14,875 nt of DNA from CAIKOD01 sp035543455. GTDB taxonomy: Archaea; Halobacteriota; Methanomicrobia; Methanomicrobiales; Methanospirillaceae. The notes under the pieces are model-generated. The model did not search any database and was not told where the DNA came from. It saw nothing but the letters and a program-made list of their open reading frames with translations. The stretch is taken from the NCBI GenBank assembly GCA_035543455.1, contig DATKKE010000022.1, forward strand, positions 1-14,875, written 5' to 3'. Positions 7,378-14,743 of this stretch are shown piece after piece; positions within the stretch are counted from its first letter, which is position 1; each line of letters opens with the position of its first letter. The position numbers and the translations under genes were made by a program.

Positions 7378-8796
7378 TCAGAGCAGGAACAGGTAATAAT
7401 AGACAGCGAGTAACGGGACCAGCGTGACGATCAAAATTTTTTTGTTCCATTGAAGGATTGCCTTTCCATCCATCGGGTCAAACGGCATCAGGTGGTACAC
7501 AGCGATAAGCAGGGTCATCATCAGTAATGTTGAGGCGATCCTTCCGATATCCCCGCCGACGAAGAGGAATGGCACGGTCAGGATTCCGAGGCAGATACTT
7601 ATCACAGGTCCGGCCAGACTGATTTTTCCCTCGACCTGATGGTCTGGTTCTTTGCTCTCTTCCCTCAATGTACGGTGAGGCTGAGCAAACACGTTACCGG
7701 CAAACCAGCCGGTAAAAAACATGATCACGGTTCCAAGTTCCCAGAATTTTACCTCGGTCTGGACCTTCTGGTTATGTGCGGCGTACCGGTGCCCCAATTC
7801 ATGAACAGTAACGGCTACGCCTGCAGTAATTACATACAGCAGAACGGCATCGACCGCGAAGGACGATCGTATCGCGATAAGGGATGCAATACCGATTAGT
7901 AAGGCACCTGCGGCAGCAACAAGGATCTCGGTATGGGTTAACCCTATCCTCGTCTTAGCCGCCGTTCCAACCGTTATTTTTCGCTTCCCCGCCTCGTATT
8001 CATCGAGTTTCTGAAGTCTATTCTCGCCCACAAAGCCCTGGATAAACTGGAATAATTTCGAAGAAAGGATATTTCCGATGTTCGCCCAGAAGACGTTCCC
8101 CGCAAGTGCAATTGCCATACCAAGGGTTACTGCAACTGCCGGGACGAGCGGGGGTGGCACAAGGGCCGATGCAGGGGTGCTCGCCGCTGCGTTCCTTGCC
8201 GTTGTCCTGAGGGTGGATATCACGTCAGATATACTGGTGGTGGACGTTTCTTGGGTTGCTGGTACCTCGTTCTGGGGAGCGGGTGGTGCAGGGATGCCTA
8301 CCTGTTCAGGGGGGGGTTCAATCAATGCGGGCTGCTGTTCCGGCTGTGCTGCCTGGACCTCCGAGGATTGGCCCGGTTCAGTGAGCTGGATAGGCTGGGA
8401 GACAGGCCCGGCATTACCTGAAGACGGTGATGACGATGAATCGCCTGATCCTGAATTACCTGACGCGGGGTTTATGCTCGGGATCGTCGGGATAGTGACC
8501 GGACCGGACGCGGGAACTCCCGGGGGTGGGGGAGGCGGTGATGGGGGGTTTGAACCCGATGTTGATGGCGCAGCTGGAGCTCCCGGATTTGCCGGATTGG
8601 AAGCCGGGGGGAGAGGGGAGGGTGGAGAGGGTGGAGAGGGTGGGGCCGGTGCGGGAGGGACAACGGGAACTGATGCCGGAACAGGCGGTGGCGGCGGATG
8701 AGGTGGAAGTGGTGGAGAGGCATATACCCCAACTCCTATTGAAAATAATAACAGGACGAGAATGATGAAAACACGCTGTCTGGGTGATATTATCAT
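7378..8796 (-). CDS. Membrane M50 (site-2-protease-like) metalloprotease with proline-rich N-terminal region
   Basis: A 472-residue membrane protein. Residues 8-27 are a signal peptide or first membrane helix. Residues 28-180 are extremely rich in Pro, Ser and Ala (runs of five and seven prolines) and should lie outside the cell as an extended tether. The C-terminal half (about 210-472) has some seven hydrophobic segments. It carries the zinc-binding HELGH (332-336) in a membrane helix and the second site-2-protease motif MPFDPMDG (437-444), where Asp443 would be the third zinc ligand. Both catalytic motifs are intact, so intramembrane proteolysis is expected; the substrate is unknown. The segment FAQP (370-373) is typical of archaeal M50 relatives. 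The gene lies 96 bp after the surface glycoprotein gene on the same strand, probably in one operon. The ATG is preceded by a G7 run seven bases upstream, acting as ribosome binding site. Confidence 0.8.
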   Translation of the reverse strand: MIISPRQRVFIILVLLLFSIGVGVYASPPLPPHPPPPPVPASVPVVPPAPAPPSPPSPPSPLPPASNPANPGAPAAPSTSGSNPPSPPPPPPGVPASGPVTIPTIPSINPASGNSGSGDSSSSPSSGNAGPVSQPIQLTEPGQSSEVQAAQPEQQPALIEPPPEQVGIPAPPAPQNEVPATQETSTTSISDVISTLRTTARNAAASTPASALVPPPLVPAVAVTLGMAIALAGNVFWANIGNILSSKLFQFIQGFVGENRLQKLDEYEAGKRKITVGTAAKTRIGLTHTEILVAAAGALLIGIASLIAIRSSFAVDAVLLYVITAGVAVTVHELGHRYAAHNQKVQTEVKFWELGTVIMFFTGWFAGNVFAQPHRTLREESKEPDHQVEGKISLAGPVISICLGILTVPFLFVGGDIGRIASTLLMMTLLIAVYHLMPFDPMDGKAILQWNKKILIVTLVPLLAVYYYLFLL

Positions 8797-8803
8797 CTGG
8801 TAT

Positions 8804-8810
8804 CCCCCCC
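8804..8810 (-). promoter_or_regulatory. G7 homopolymer as ribosome binding site of the protease
   Basis: Read on the minus strand, seven consecutive G lie seven bases before the start codon and are the only Shine-Dalgarno-like sequence. The rest of the 96-bp spacer to the upstream gene shows no good TATA box, which supports co-transcription with the surface glycoprotein. Confidence 0.45.
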
Positions 8811-8892
8811 GTTGTGATCGGGTGATGTTTCAGCTGTGAAGCGCTGTCCTGAGACAGACTGCCGGCAAACTGTCCCTTCATTTTCTGCAGGA

Positions 8893-11800
8893 TTAAACAT
8901 AGTAATCTCCTCCATATGTCGGAATCCGCAGACTGCTCGTGGAACTATACTGATGTGAGATTCCGGAAATGGATGTCTGGGGTTTATTCAGACGCTGAAC
9001 TACGCCATTCAGACCATTTCCGCCGACTGAGTTACCTGCAGGGTTTTGCCCTTCAGCTGCAATTATTTGTACCGTTGTTCCTTGTACCACAATATTCGGC
9101 CCTGTGTTGGAACTGCCTCCGTTCTGAGCCGAGAGGAGACCACCAGTACTAATCCAGCCCGGTGATGGGGAGGTAAATGTCATACTGTTAATTCCAGGTC
9201 GGTTTTTATGAGTGAAATGTGCTGCGTTCTTATCGATCTGAACCTGCCGCGTGATTTCACTGCCGATCTGGACCCACTTATCTGATACATATTCCCATAC
9301 CTGCATATGCAGGTTATCTTTTCCTTCCTGGTCCGGCATTTTCAGATTGAACGAGAATGTATAGACTCCTCCAGGGGGGACTGTGGTACCTCCCATGACA
9401 GGCACATTTACAACTTCACTAACAATTTGTCCATTACTATCGGTCATCCAGACCTGCAGGGTGATAAACTTGTCAGGAGTCCAGGGCTCCTGGCCGTTAT
9501 TCTGCAGAACTACATCCATCGTCCAGGTATCTCCCGGTGGAGCTGCAGCGGGTATTGTACTGGATAATACGACTGCCGGTGCTCCCGTGTTGGCTGCCGG
9601 GTTGTTTGGGATGGAGAACAACGGTGCGGGAGGCTGGGGTCCCGGGGGCGGAGGAGTCGGTCTTGGCGGGCCGGGCGGGTATACCGCGAGGGGTAACTGG
9701 TCAATGTTACCCGCCGGATTTGTCGAAAGATTCAGGGGAACCACTGCAATTCCGTCGATGGAATTTGTCGTCTGGGAGAAGCCATAACCATCGGGGGCAC
9801 CATAGAAATTGCCGGCAAGGTAGTGACCGCCGATAATATTCCCGTCAGCGGTATAAGTTTTTGTCACATTCCAGGTGTTTCCGTCAGAAGTCTCCAGGTC
9901 GACGTTGTTGTAATTCGAGAAATAATTGTTATAGATCAGGTTCGAACCCGAGGAATCGAGGTATAAACCGTAGGATGTGCTGTCATCGACCCAGTTATGG
10001 AATATGGTGTTGCCATCGGCATTAACAAGCCCGATTCCAATCTGATTGGCGAGAACTGTGTTTCCTGTAATGTTGGTGGCCGATGAATTTTCAATGTACA
10101 ATCCCCAGGTATTCCCTTCCAGATGGGACCCGGTGATATTGTTATCATCCGCTGACCTCACATATATCCCGATGGCATTTTCATCTGCCACAGTTCCTGT
10201 GAGGTTGTTGAGACGGGAATCGTAGATATAAATACCGAAAGCGTTGTTCAAATTCGCAGTGTTATCCCTGAGCTCGTTTCTATCTGAACCCGAATATACC
10301 CCGATACCGAAATAATTATTCTTTGAAGCCGAGTTCCCTTCGAGGATATTATCTGATGAGTTTTCCAGACCGATCCCGTACGTATTACTATAAACGATAT
10401 TCCCGGAAAGGGTATTGAAGCCCGAATTATTCAGATACAACCCGAAGTTCGCGTTATTGTTTAGTGCAGCACCGGAAACGGTATTCCCGCTCACATTCTC
10501 CAGCCATATACTGATATTATTGTTACTGAACGTGCCACCGGTGATACGGTTGTTCCCTGAACCGTTCAGCAGGTACATGCCGAGTATCTCGTTTGAATCA
10601 GCACTGGTCCCGGTTACCGTATTATCAAAGGAGTTGTCGATACCAATTCCGCCCTCATTGCCCGTTACGATGTTATTCCAGAGATTGTTGGAATTACTGG
10701 TATTCTCAAGCATGATTCCCCAGTAATTGTCGTTTGCGGTGTTCCCGCTCAGGTTGTTCCCGTTGGAATTATAAAGATCAATACCGGTGTTCCCATTACT
10801 GTTCGCATAGTTCCCTGTCAGGTTATTGCTATCAGATGATGACAGGGTTATACCAAACTGGTTCCCGTTTGCGGTGTTTCCGGTGAGGTCATTGTAGACT
10901 GAATTGTAGGTGTTACCTGAATAGTCTGAGTAATACGAATCGAGCCCGATACCGTCATTGTAGTTTACAAAGGCGTTATTTCCAGTGATGTTGTTATAGA
11001 CCGCTCCGAAGAGATGAATGCCGGTATCGCCATTCCCGTTTGCGGTGTTTCCGGTGAGGTTATTGTAGGATGAATTGGAGGTGGTACTCCAATAATCTTC
11101 GTAGGAATCGAGCCCGATACCGTCATTGTAGTTTTCAGAGGCGTTATTTCCTATAATGTTGTTACAGACCGCTCCGACGAGATAAATGCCATCCCGATTC
11201 CCGGTAACGTTGTTTCCGGTGAGGTTATTGTAGGCTGAATAGTAGGTGGTACCCGAACCGTCTAAGTAATACGAATCGAGCGTACCCGAAGATTCTGAGG
11301 AATAAGAATAATAATCGAGCCCGATACCATCATTGTAGTTTTCAGAGGCGTTATTTCCAGTGATGTTGTTATAGACCGCTCCGAAGAGATGAATGCCGTC
11401 AGCCTCATTTCCGTTTGCGGTGTTTCCGGTGAGGTTATTGTAGGCTGAATTGTAGGTGGTACCCGAACCGTCTAAGTAATACGAATCGAGCGTACCCGAA
11501 TATTCTGAGGAATAAGAATAATAATCGAGCCCGATACCATCATTGTAGTTTTCAGAGGCATTATTTCCAGTGATGTTGTTATAGACCGCTCCGAAGAGAT
11601 GAATGCCGGTATCGCCATTTCCGTTTGCGGTGTTTCCGGTGAGGTTATTGTAGGCTGAATTGTAGGTGGTACCCGAATCGTATGAATAGTACGAATCGAG
11701 CCCGATACCGTCATTGTAGTTTTCAGAGGCGTTATTTCCAGTGATGTTGTTATAGAGAGATCCGGCGAGATAAATGCCATCCCAATTCCCGGTAACGTTG

Positions 11801-13305
11801 TTCCCGACGAGGTTGTTATTAATGGATGAACCTGTGAGAGAAATCCCGGAAGCGCCGTTATTATTCACTTGATTGTGACTTACTTCAATATCCTGGGAGT
11901 TATTGAGCACGATTCCATTTGCTGTAGCAGAGTTATAGCTAACATTCACCTCTGTGATGTTCGAGGGGATAACTCCCGGACCGGGCAGTGTACCGACGAC
12001 ATTATCAAGCAGAACCCCTGCGAGGTTGAACCCGGTCAGAGTGATATTGGTGATACTGATCCCGCCAAGTGCGTTACCCGGGTCTGATGAAGATAGATCA
12101 TAATTCGGTGCGGTCTGGTTATTGACGATAATCCCATAATCAGTGGTGCCACCGCCGTTCAGGATTGCCCCCATTCCATCGAGGATCACATTCGAGGCAT
12201 TGATAAGGATGGCAAATCCGGATCCGAAATTATAGAAGGTATTGTTCATCGGCTCATACATAACCCCGGTTCCGGTATTGTTGGTCAGATCGAGCTGCCA
12301 TACGTGTCCGGATTCGTTGATGACCCAGCCCTGGTTATTGTAATAGTATGAGTTGTTTGAAGAGGTATTGAGCAGTGGATCTGACCAGCTGTAATTACCT
12401 GGCATCTCCTGGTCCTGAATACCATTCGTTGAATTTCCGGGGACATTGGTCTCATTTATTCCTGCAATCGTAGAATTGGATATATCTGATACCGGTGTTG
12501 TCTCAGGGGTGATGTCGGAGGCCGTTAGAGAGCTGACATTGGTGTCGAGTTGTGAATTTTGGGCGACGACTGAGTTATTTATGGAAGGCGTATCCGGAGT
12601 CCCGTTCAGAGATATGTCAGGTTCAGGGTCCTGGATGACCGGTGCCACGGGGGTCGGTATGGTGGTCGGAATAACCGTCAATTCCACAGCTATTTCCTGG
12701 CTTGTCGAATTTACAGCTGCCTGTGTATCTGAAGGAGAAGCTTCCGGACTCGTGACGGGGGAAGGGGCGGGTTCCGGATTTACCGGTTCGGTCGAGTTAG
12801 TAACAGGATTTGCAGCCGGAGCCGTGGTTGGTACGGTGGTTGTAACCGTCATCGGTTCTGTAACAGTTGGCGTGGAAATTGTCGTCGGAATCGTCGTTGG
12901 TTCGGATGTAATCACTGTCGCCGGTTCCGTCGTTGTCATCACGGAAACTGTTGTAGGTGAAGGCACCTGTTCTGTAACAGCCGGCGTATGAATTGTCGTC
13001 GGAATCGTCGTTGGTTCGGATGTAATCACTGTCACCGGTTCCGTCGTTGTCGTCACGGAACCTGTTGTAGGTGAAAGCACCTGTTCTGTAACAACCGGCG
13101 TGGGAATTGTCATCGGAATTGCATCGGTGGGGGGTACAGTGGTGACTGACCCCCCGTCGGCGGCTACTTGTTCAGGGTTTAACCCGTTGTCGATGTTATT
13201 CTGCTGCTCATCTGCTGCAGCGGGGAAAAAGCTGACCGCAAAAACAATGAGTATCACCATAATGATGAGAAGCGCCGGGAATAAGGAATGAGAATGATCT
13301 GTCAT
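8893..13305 (-). CDS. Large surface glycoprotein with NosD-type beta-helix repeats and Ig-like C-terminal domain
   Basis: A 1470-residue exported protein. Residues 9-31 are a signal peptide or membrane anchor (cleavage possible after AAA). Residues 52-300 form a Thr/Pro/Ser-rich stalk. Residues about 345-1150 are right-handed parallel beta-helix rungs of about 22-23 residues (NNLTGN / GIxL pattern) of the NosD/pectate-lyase type. A Pro-rich linker (1210-1228) leads to a beta-sandwich at 1240-1357 resembling the NBR1/FW-type Ig domain (NNGQEPW, VPPGG, MQVWE). The tail 1358-1470 is Gly/Ser/Asn-rich and has no membrane helix or PGF/PEF-type sorting motif, so anchoring would be N-terminal or non-covalent. 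Dozens of N-x-S/T sequons predict heavy N-glycosylation. Adhesion or a cell-wall role is likely but inferred; enzyme activity is not evident. GGGAGGG five bases before the ATG fixes the start. Five near-identical internal repeats suggest recent expansion. Confidence 0.85.
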   Translation of the reverse strand: MTDHSHSLFPALLIIMVILIVFAVSFFPAAADEQQNNIDNGLNPEQVAADGGSVTTVPPTDAIPMTIPTPVVTEQVLSPTTGSVTTTTEPVTVITSEPTTIPTTIHTPAVTEQVPSPTTVSVMTTTEPATVITSEPTTIPTTISTPTVTEPMTVTTTVPTTAPAANPVTNSTEPVNPEPAPSPVTSPEASPSDTQAAVNSTSQEIAVELTVIPTTIPTPVAPVIQDPEPDISLNGTPDTPSINNSVVAQNSQLDTNVSSLTASDITPETTPVSDISNSTIAGINETNVPGNSTNGIQDQEMPGNYSWSDPLLNTSSNNSYYYNNQGWVINESGHVWQLDLTNNTGTGVMYEPMNNTFYNFGSGFAILINASNVILDGMGAILNGGGTTDYGIIVNNQTAPNYDLSSSDPGNALGGISITNITLTGFNLAGVLLDNVVGTLPGPGVIPSNITEVNVSYNSATANGIVLNNSQDIEVSHNQVNNNGASGISLTGSSINNNLVGNNVTGNWDGIYLAGSLYNNITGNNASENYNDGIGLDSYYSYDSGTTYNSAYNNLTGNTANGNGDTGIHLFGAVYNNITGNNASENYNDGIGLDYYSYSSEYSGTLDSYYLDGSGTTYNSAYNNLTGNTANGNEADGIHLFGAVYNNITGNNASENYNDGIGLDYYSYSSESSGTLDSYYLDGSGTTYYSAYNNLTGNNVTGNRDGIYLVGAVCNNIIGNNASENYNDGIGLDSYEDYWSTTSNSSYNNLTGNTANGNGDTGIHLFGAVYNNITGNNAFVNYNDGIGLDSYYSDYSGNTYNSVYNDLTGNTANGNQFGITLSSSDSNNLTGNYANSNGNTGIDLYNSNGNNLSGNTANDNYWGIMLENTSNSNNLWNNIVTGNEGGIGIDNSFDNTVTGTSADSNEILGMYLLNGSGNNRITGGTFSNNNISIWLENVSGNTVSGAALNNNANFGLYLNNSGFNTLSGNIVYSNTYGIGLENSSDNILEGNSASKNNYFGIGVYSGSDRNELRDNTANLNNAFGIYIYDSRLNNLTGTVADENAIGIYVRSADDNNITGSHLEGNTWGLYIENSSATNITGNTVLANQIGIGLVNADGNTIFHNWVDDSTSYGLYLDSSGSNLIYNNYFSNYNNVDLETSDGNTWNVTKTYTADGNIIGGHYLAGNFYGAPDGYGFSQTTNSIDGIAVVPLNLSTNPAGNIDQLPLAVYPPGPPRPTPPPPGPQPPAPLFSIPNNPAANTGAPAVVLSSTIPAAAPPGDTWTMDVVLQNNGQEPWTPDKFITLQVWMTDSNGQIVSEVVNVPVMGGTTVPPGGVYTFSFNLKMPDQEGKDNLHMQVWEYVSDKWVQIGSEITRQVQIDKNAAHFTHKNRPGINSMTFTSPSPGWISTGGLLSAQNGGSSNTGPNIVVQGTTVQIIAAEGQNPAGNSVGGNGLNGVVQRLNKPQTSISGISHQYSSTSSLRIPTYGGDYYV
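10828..11751 (-). repeat. Five tandem beta-helix repeat units inside the surface glycoprotein
   Basis: Units run in coding order at 11581-11751 (57 aa), 11371-11580 (70 aa), 11164-11370 (69 aa), 10996-11163 (56 aa) and 10828-10995 (56 aa). Each begins NNITGNNASENYNDGIGLD (or a close variant) and carries NNLTGN near its middle. Units 2 and 3 also share an insert of about 14 residues with GTLDSYYLDG and are almost identical at the DNA level. Lengths are whole codons, so loss or gain of a unit keeps the frame. Confidence 0.85.
12874..13101 (-). repeat. Two tandem 114-bp repeats in the Thr/Pro stalk
   Basis: Residues 69-106 and 107-144 of the surface glycoprotein are two 38-residue copies (TPxVTEQV...EPTTIPTTI) with nearly identical DNA. 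A third, partial copy starts at residue 145 and diverges after the first few residues. The copies set stalk length. Confidence 0.85.
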
Positions 13306-13508
13306 TTCGTCCCTCCCGGCATTATTGAAAAACAGACGGACCCCGGTCTATACAGGTCTTGGTATATGTTCATTGCAGGAAAATTCCTGTCCTTATCACA
13401 TGGGTTTTTGGAAATCCAGTATAGAACCCCATTCGCTGGCGATGCCTGAAAATGGTACCCCCGTGGTACTGATACCTCTCTCCGATTGTGCTTTTGTGGA
13501 ATAGTCAT
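13302..13508 (-). CDS. Possible 68-aa upstream ORF overlapping the glycoprotein start (doubtful)
   Basis: A 68-codon frame whose TGA stop overlaps the ATG of the surface glycoprotein gene (ATGA), the arrangement seen in translationally coupled genes. The product is polar with no membrane helix or known motif. A run of six G directly precedes the ATG, too close for a normal ribosome binding site. The glycoprotein has its own good GGGAGGG. The frame may be a regulatory upstream ORF or chance in a leader. Nothing in the protein suggests a function. Confidence 0.25.
   Translation of the reverse strand: MTIPQKHNRREVSVPRGYHFQASPANGVLYWISKNPCDKDRNFPAMNIYQDLYRPGSVCFSIMPGGTK
13311..13317 (-). promoter_or_regulatory. 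Ribosome binding site of the surface glycoprotein
   Basis: GGGAGGG on the minus strand lies five bases before the ATG at 13305. It decides this start over in-frame alternatives and allows translation independent of the short upstream ORF. Confidence 0.7.
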
Positions 13509-13556
13509 TCCCCCCAGACATGAATTGATAATACCATGGATATATGAAGAATGTTT

Positions 13557-13568
13557 CGTTTTTTATGC
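13557..13568 (-). promoter_or_regulatory. Candidate promoter of the surface glycoprotein operon
   Basis: The minus strand reads GCATAAAAAACG, a plausible TATA box that would start transcription near 13535. That gives a leader of about 230 bases before the glycoprotein start. A second AT-rich element, CATATATCC, lies about 20 bases closer to the gene. Confidence 0.4.
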
Positions 13569-13744
13569 TTCAGGGCACCAGTTATATTATGGAAAACAGG
13601 CTGGATTCATAAAAAAACAATTATGAAGTAATTATTCCGATCAGCTGGTAAAAAAGGTCCCCTTCACATCATAAAAATCATTCGGCAGGGATTTTATTCC
13701 TTCCCGGGGTTGACGAGGATGGTTTTTTGGAATTTTAAAGGAAT

Positions 13745-14329
13745 TTATTTTGTCAATGCATTGATTTTTAACTGGGCGGAAACGAGATGGACATTTGCTG
13801 ATTTAAATAATGCATCCGCTGCTTCCGTGTAATCCTTCGAGGCCGAAACCATCGTTTCACTGTCAGAGATTGCAATATAGTTTAATTTATCTGTTCCATT
13901 GATCTCATCCCTCATGGCAGCCAGGATCTCCTCCCTGGCCGGCTCTATTGCAGGGGATACTGATCGTTCAGAGAGGTTTGTATATTGCAATTTTAGTGTT
14001 TTTTTTGCTGATTCCGCCATCATTCGTGCATCATCATAACGTCCGTCCTTGATCGTGGCGAGCGTCTCACTGATGTTTTGAATAGAAATGGCTTCAATCT
14101 GGATTGCGTCTCTGATAAAAGCACGGTCAGCTTCGGTCAGGAGAGGCCTGGTTGGCACGGGTACAGTTGTTACTGTTGTATTCGTGTATGACACATTCCG
14201 TGCAGGGGTCGTCGTCGTTGTGTTGACAATAACTGCCGGCTTTGTCGAAATGCACCCCGAAACCGTAATGGAAATGATCAGGAGAGCAGAGAGTATTACG
14301 CATGGCCAAACTATCCTCATAGTAGACAC
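13745..14329 (-). CDS. Predicted lipoprotein, function unknown (194 aa)
   Basis: A 194-residue exported protein of no family I recognise. Residues 5-25 are a hydrophobic signal ending in a lipobox-like VSGC with Cys26, so lipid attachment at the outer face of the membrane is likely. A Thr-rich linker follows (34-60, TTTTTP and NTTVTTVP). Residues 64-194 are predicted almost wholly helical, with Ala- and Glu-rich heptad-like stretches (64-94, 97-120, 125-150, 160-192), as in a four-helix bundle. Several N-x-S/T sequons are present. The longest frame starts at GTG (14329), but the ATG three codons later (14320) gives a normal signal with Arg at position 2 and is at least as likely. The neighbours are surface proteins, but a 439-bp gap separates it from the glycoprotein operon, so it is probably transcribed alone. 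Confidence 0.7.
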   Translation of the reverse strand: MSTMRIVWPCVILSALLIISITVSGCISTKPAVIVNTTTTTPARNVSYTNTTVTTVPVPTRPLLTEADRAFIRDAIQIEAISIQNISETLATIKDGRYDDARMMAESAKKTLKLQYTNLSERSVSPAIEPAREEILAAMRDEINGTDKLNYIAISDSETMVSASKDYTEAADALFKSANVHLVSAQLKINALTK

Positions 14330-14357
14330 GGTAAACGATTGAACCTGATAAGTTTTC

Positions 14358-14370
14358 CTGAATTATTCAG
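14358..14370. promoter_or_regulatory. Palindrome upstream of the lipoprotein gene
   Basis: CTGAATTATTCAG is a perfect palindrome of two 6-bp arms around one central T. It ends about 28 bases before the GTG start, where a regulator could overlap the promoter. No partner site was found. Confidence 0.3.
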
Positions 14371-14501
14371 AATTCGAGTATTTTGGTGCAGTCCGGGGGG
14401 CGGGCCGGGGTCGTTTTCAGTGCAGATTACATTTTTTTTTATCCGGTGAGGAAATTCTTATTCGATAATAGGACATACATCAACTAGACTTTTACACAGA
14501 G

Positions 14502-14513
14502 TTTCTTAAAAAG
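14502..14513 (+). promoter_or_regulatory. Candidate TATA box of tRNA-Gln
   Basis: TTTCTTAAAAAG is centred about 31 bases before the mature tRNA 5' end, the usual place for a tRNA promoter in methanogens with a short 5' leader. Confidence 0.45.
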
Positions 14514-14538
14514 TGCAGTGTAAAGGTTGGATAGCATC

Positions 14539-14611
14539 ACCCCTGTAGTGTAGTGGTCAATCATGCAGGACTTTGGATCCGGCGACGGCAGTTCGAATCT
14601 GCCCAGGGGTA
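14539..14611 (+). tRNA. tRNA-Gln (anticodon UUG)
   Basis: A 73-base cloverleaf. The acceptor stem is ACCCCTG (14539-14545) with CAGGGGT (14604-14610), seven perfect pairs, then discriminator A (14611). The D-arm stem is GTG/CAT with G18G19 at 14555-14556. The anticodon loop CTTTGGA (14571-14577) has anticodon TTG (14573-14575), which reads the Gln codon CAA. The T-arm is GGCAG-TTCGAAT-CTGCC. The 3' CCA is not encoded, as is usual in archaea, and there is no intron. The anticodon stem has one A-G mismatch at its second pair (14567 and 14581). In archaea this tRNA is normally charged with Glu and converted by the GatDE amidotransferase. Confidence 0.93.
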
Positions 14612-14614
14612 TCA

Positions 14615-14620
14615 TTTTTT
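14615..14620 (+). terminator. T-tract terminator of tRNA-Gln
   Basis: Six T follow the tRNA 3' end by three bases. Short T-runs terminate archaeal RNA polymerase without a hairpin. Confidence 0.5.
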
Positions 14621-14674
14621 AATGTCTCATGTTGTGTGTCATAAAATGTCAAGTTTACTGTACAAATAGTAAAA

Positions 14675-14698
14675 TTTATTTAACATTATGGTATATAG
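14675..14698 (+). promoter_or_regulatory. Candidate promoter of the last gene
   Basis: Two TATA-like elements are present: TTTATTTAAC (14675-14684) and TATATAG (14692-14698). The first would give a leader of about 50 bases that includes the hairpin at 14711-14737. A 6-bp inverted repeat, TTTACT/AGTAAA (14654-14659 and 14668-14673), lies just upstream and might be an operator. Confidence 0.4.
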
Positions 14699-14710
14699 AA
14701 CTCCCAATCT

Positions 14711-14737
14711 GGGACCGGTTACCAAAACCGTAATCCC
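14711..14737 (+). other. Hairpin in the leader of the last gene
   Basis: CGGTT (14716-14720) pairs with AACCG (14726-14730) around loop ACCAA, and outside it GGGA (14711-14714) pairs with TCCC (14734-14737). The hairpin ends six bases before the GGAGG ribosome binding site, so it could affect translation or mRNA stability. Confidence 0.4.
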
Positions 14738-14743
14738 GGAAAA

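Larger units (their letters stand above)
13306..13744. other. Intergenic and leader region of the surface glycoprotein gene
   Basis: The right half holds the likely minus-strand promoter (13557-13568). The left half is either a 68-codon open frame or a leader of about 230 bases for the surface glycoprotein. The leader contains a perfect 6-bp hairpin CAGGAA-AA-TTCCTG (13376-13389) and the short stem GTACC/GGTAC near 13455-13469. AT-rich sequence with no gene fills 13570-13744, after the lipoprotein stop codon. Confidence 0.45.

Noticed and set aside
7208..7450. Minus-strand open frame of 80 codons at the 3' end of the protease
   Set aside because: I considered a frameshifted continuation of the protease, but the protease ends naturally after its last membrane helix and this frame has no ribosome binding site.
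8078..8701. Plus-strand Gly-rich open frame of 207 codons
   Set aside because: It is the antisense reading of the proline-rich region; CCN codons read backwards give Gly codons.
10828..11751. CRISPR-like array
   Set aside because: The repeats are long, contiguous and in coding frame without unique spacers, and they encode beta-helix units.
12446..12991. Plus-strand Val/Gly/Thr-rich open frame of 181 codons
   Set aside because: It is the antisense reading of the Thr/Pro stalk repeats of the surface glycoprotein.
63..14611. Integrative element bounded by the recombinase and the tRNA gene
   Set aside because: No copy of the tRNA 3' end was found near the recombinase, there are no phage or plasmid genes between them, and the interval includes housekeeping methanogen genes.
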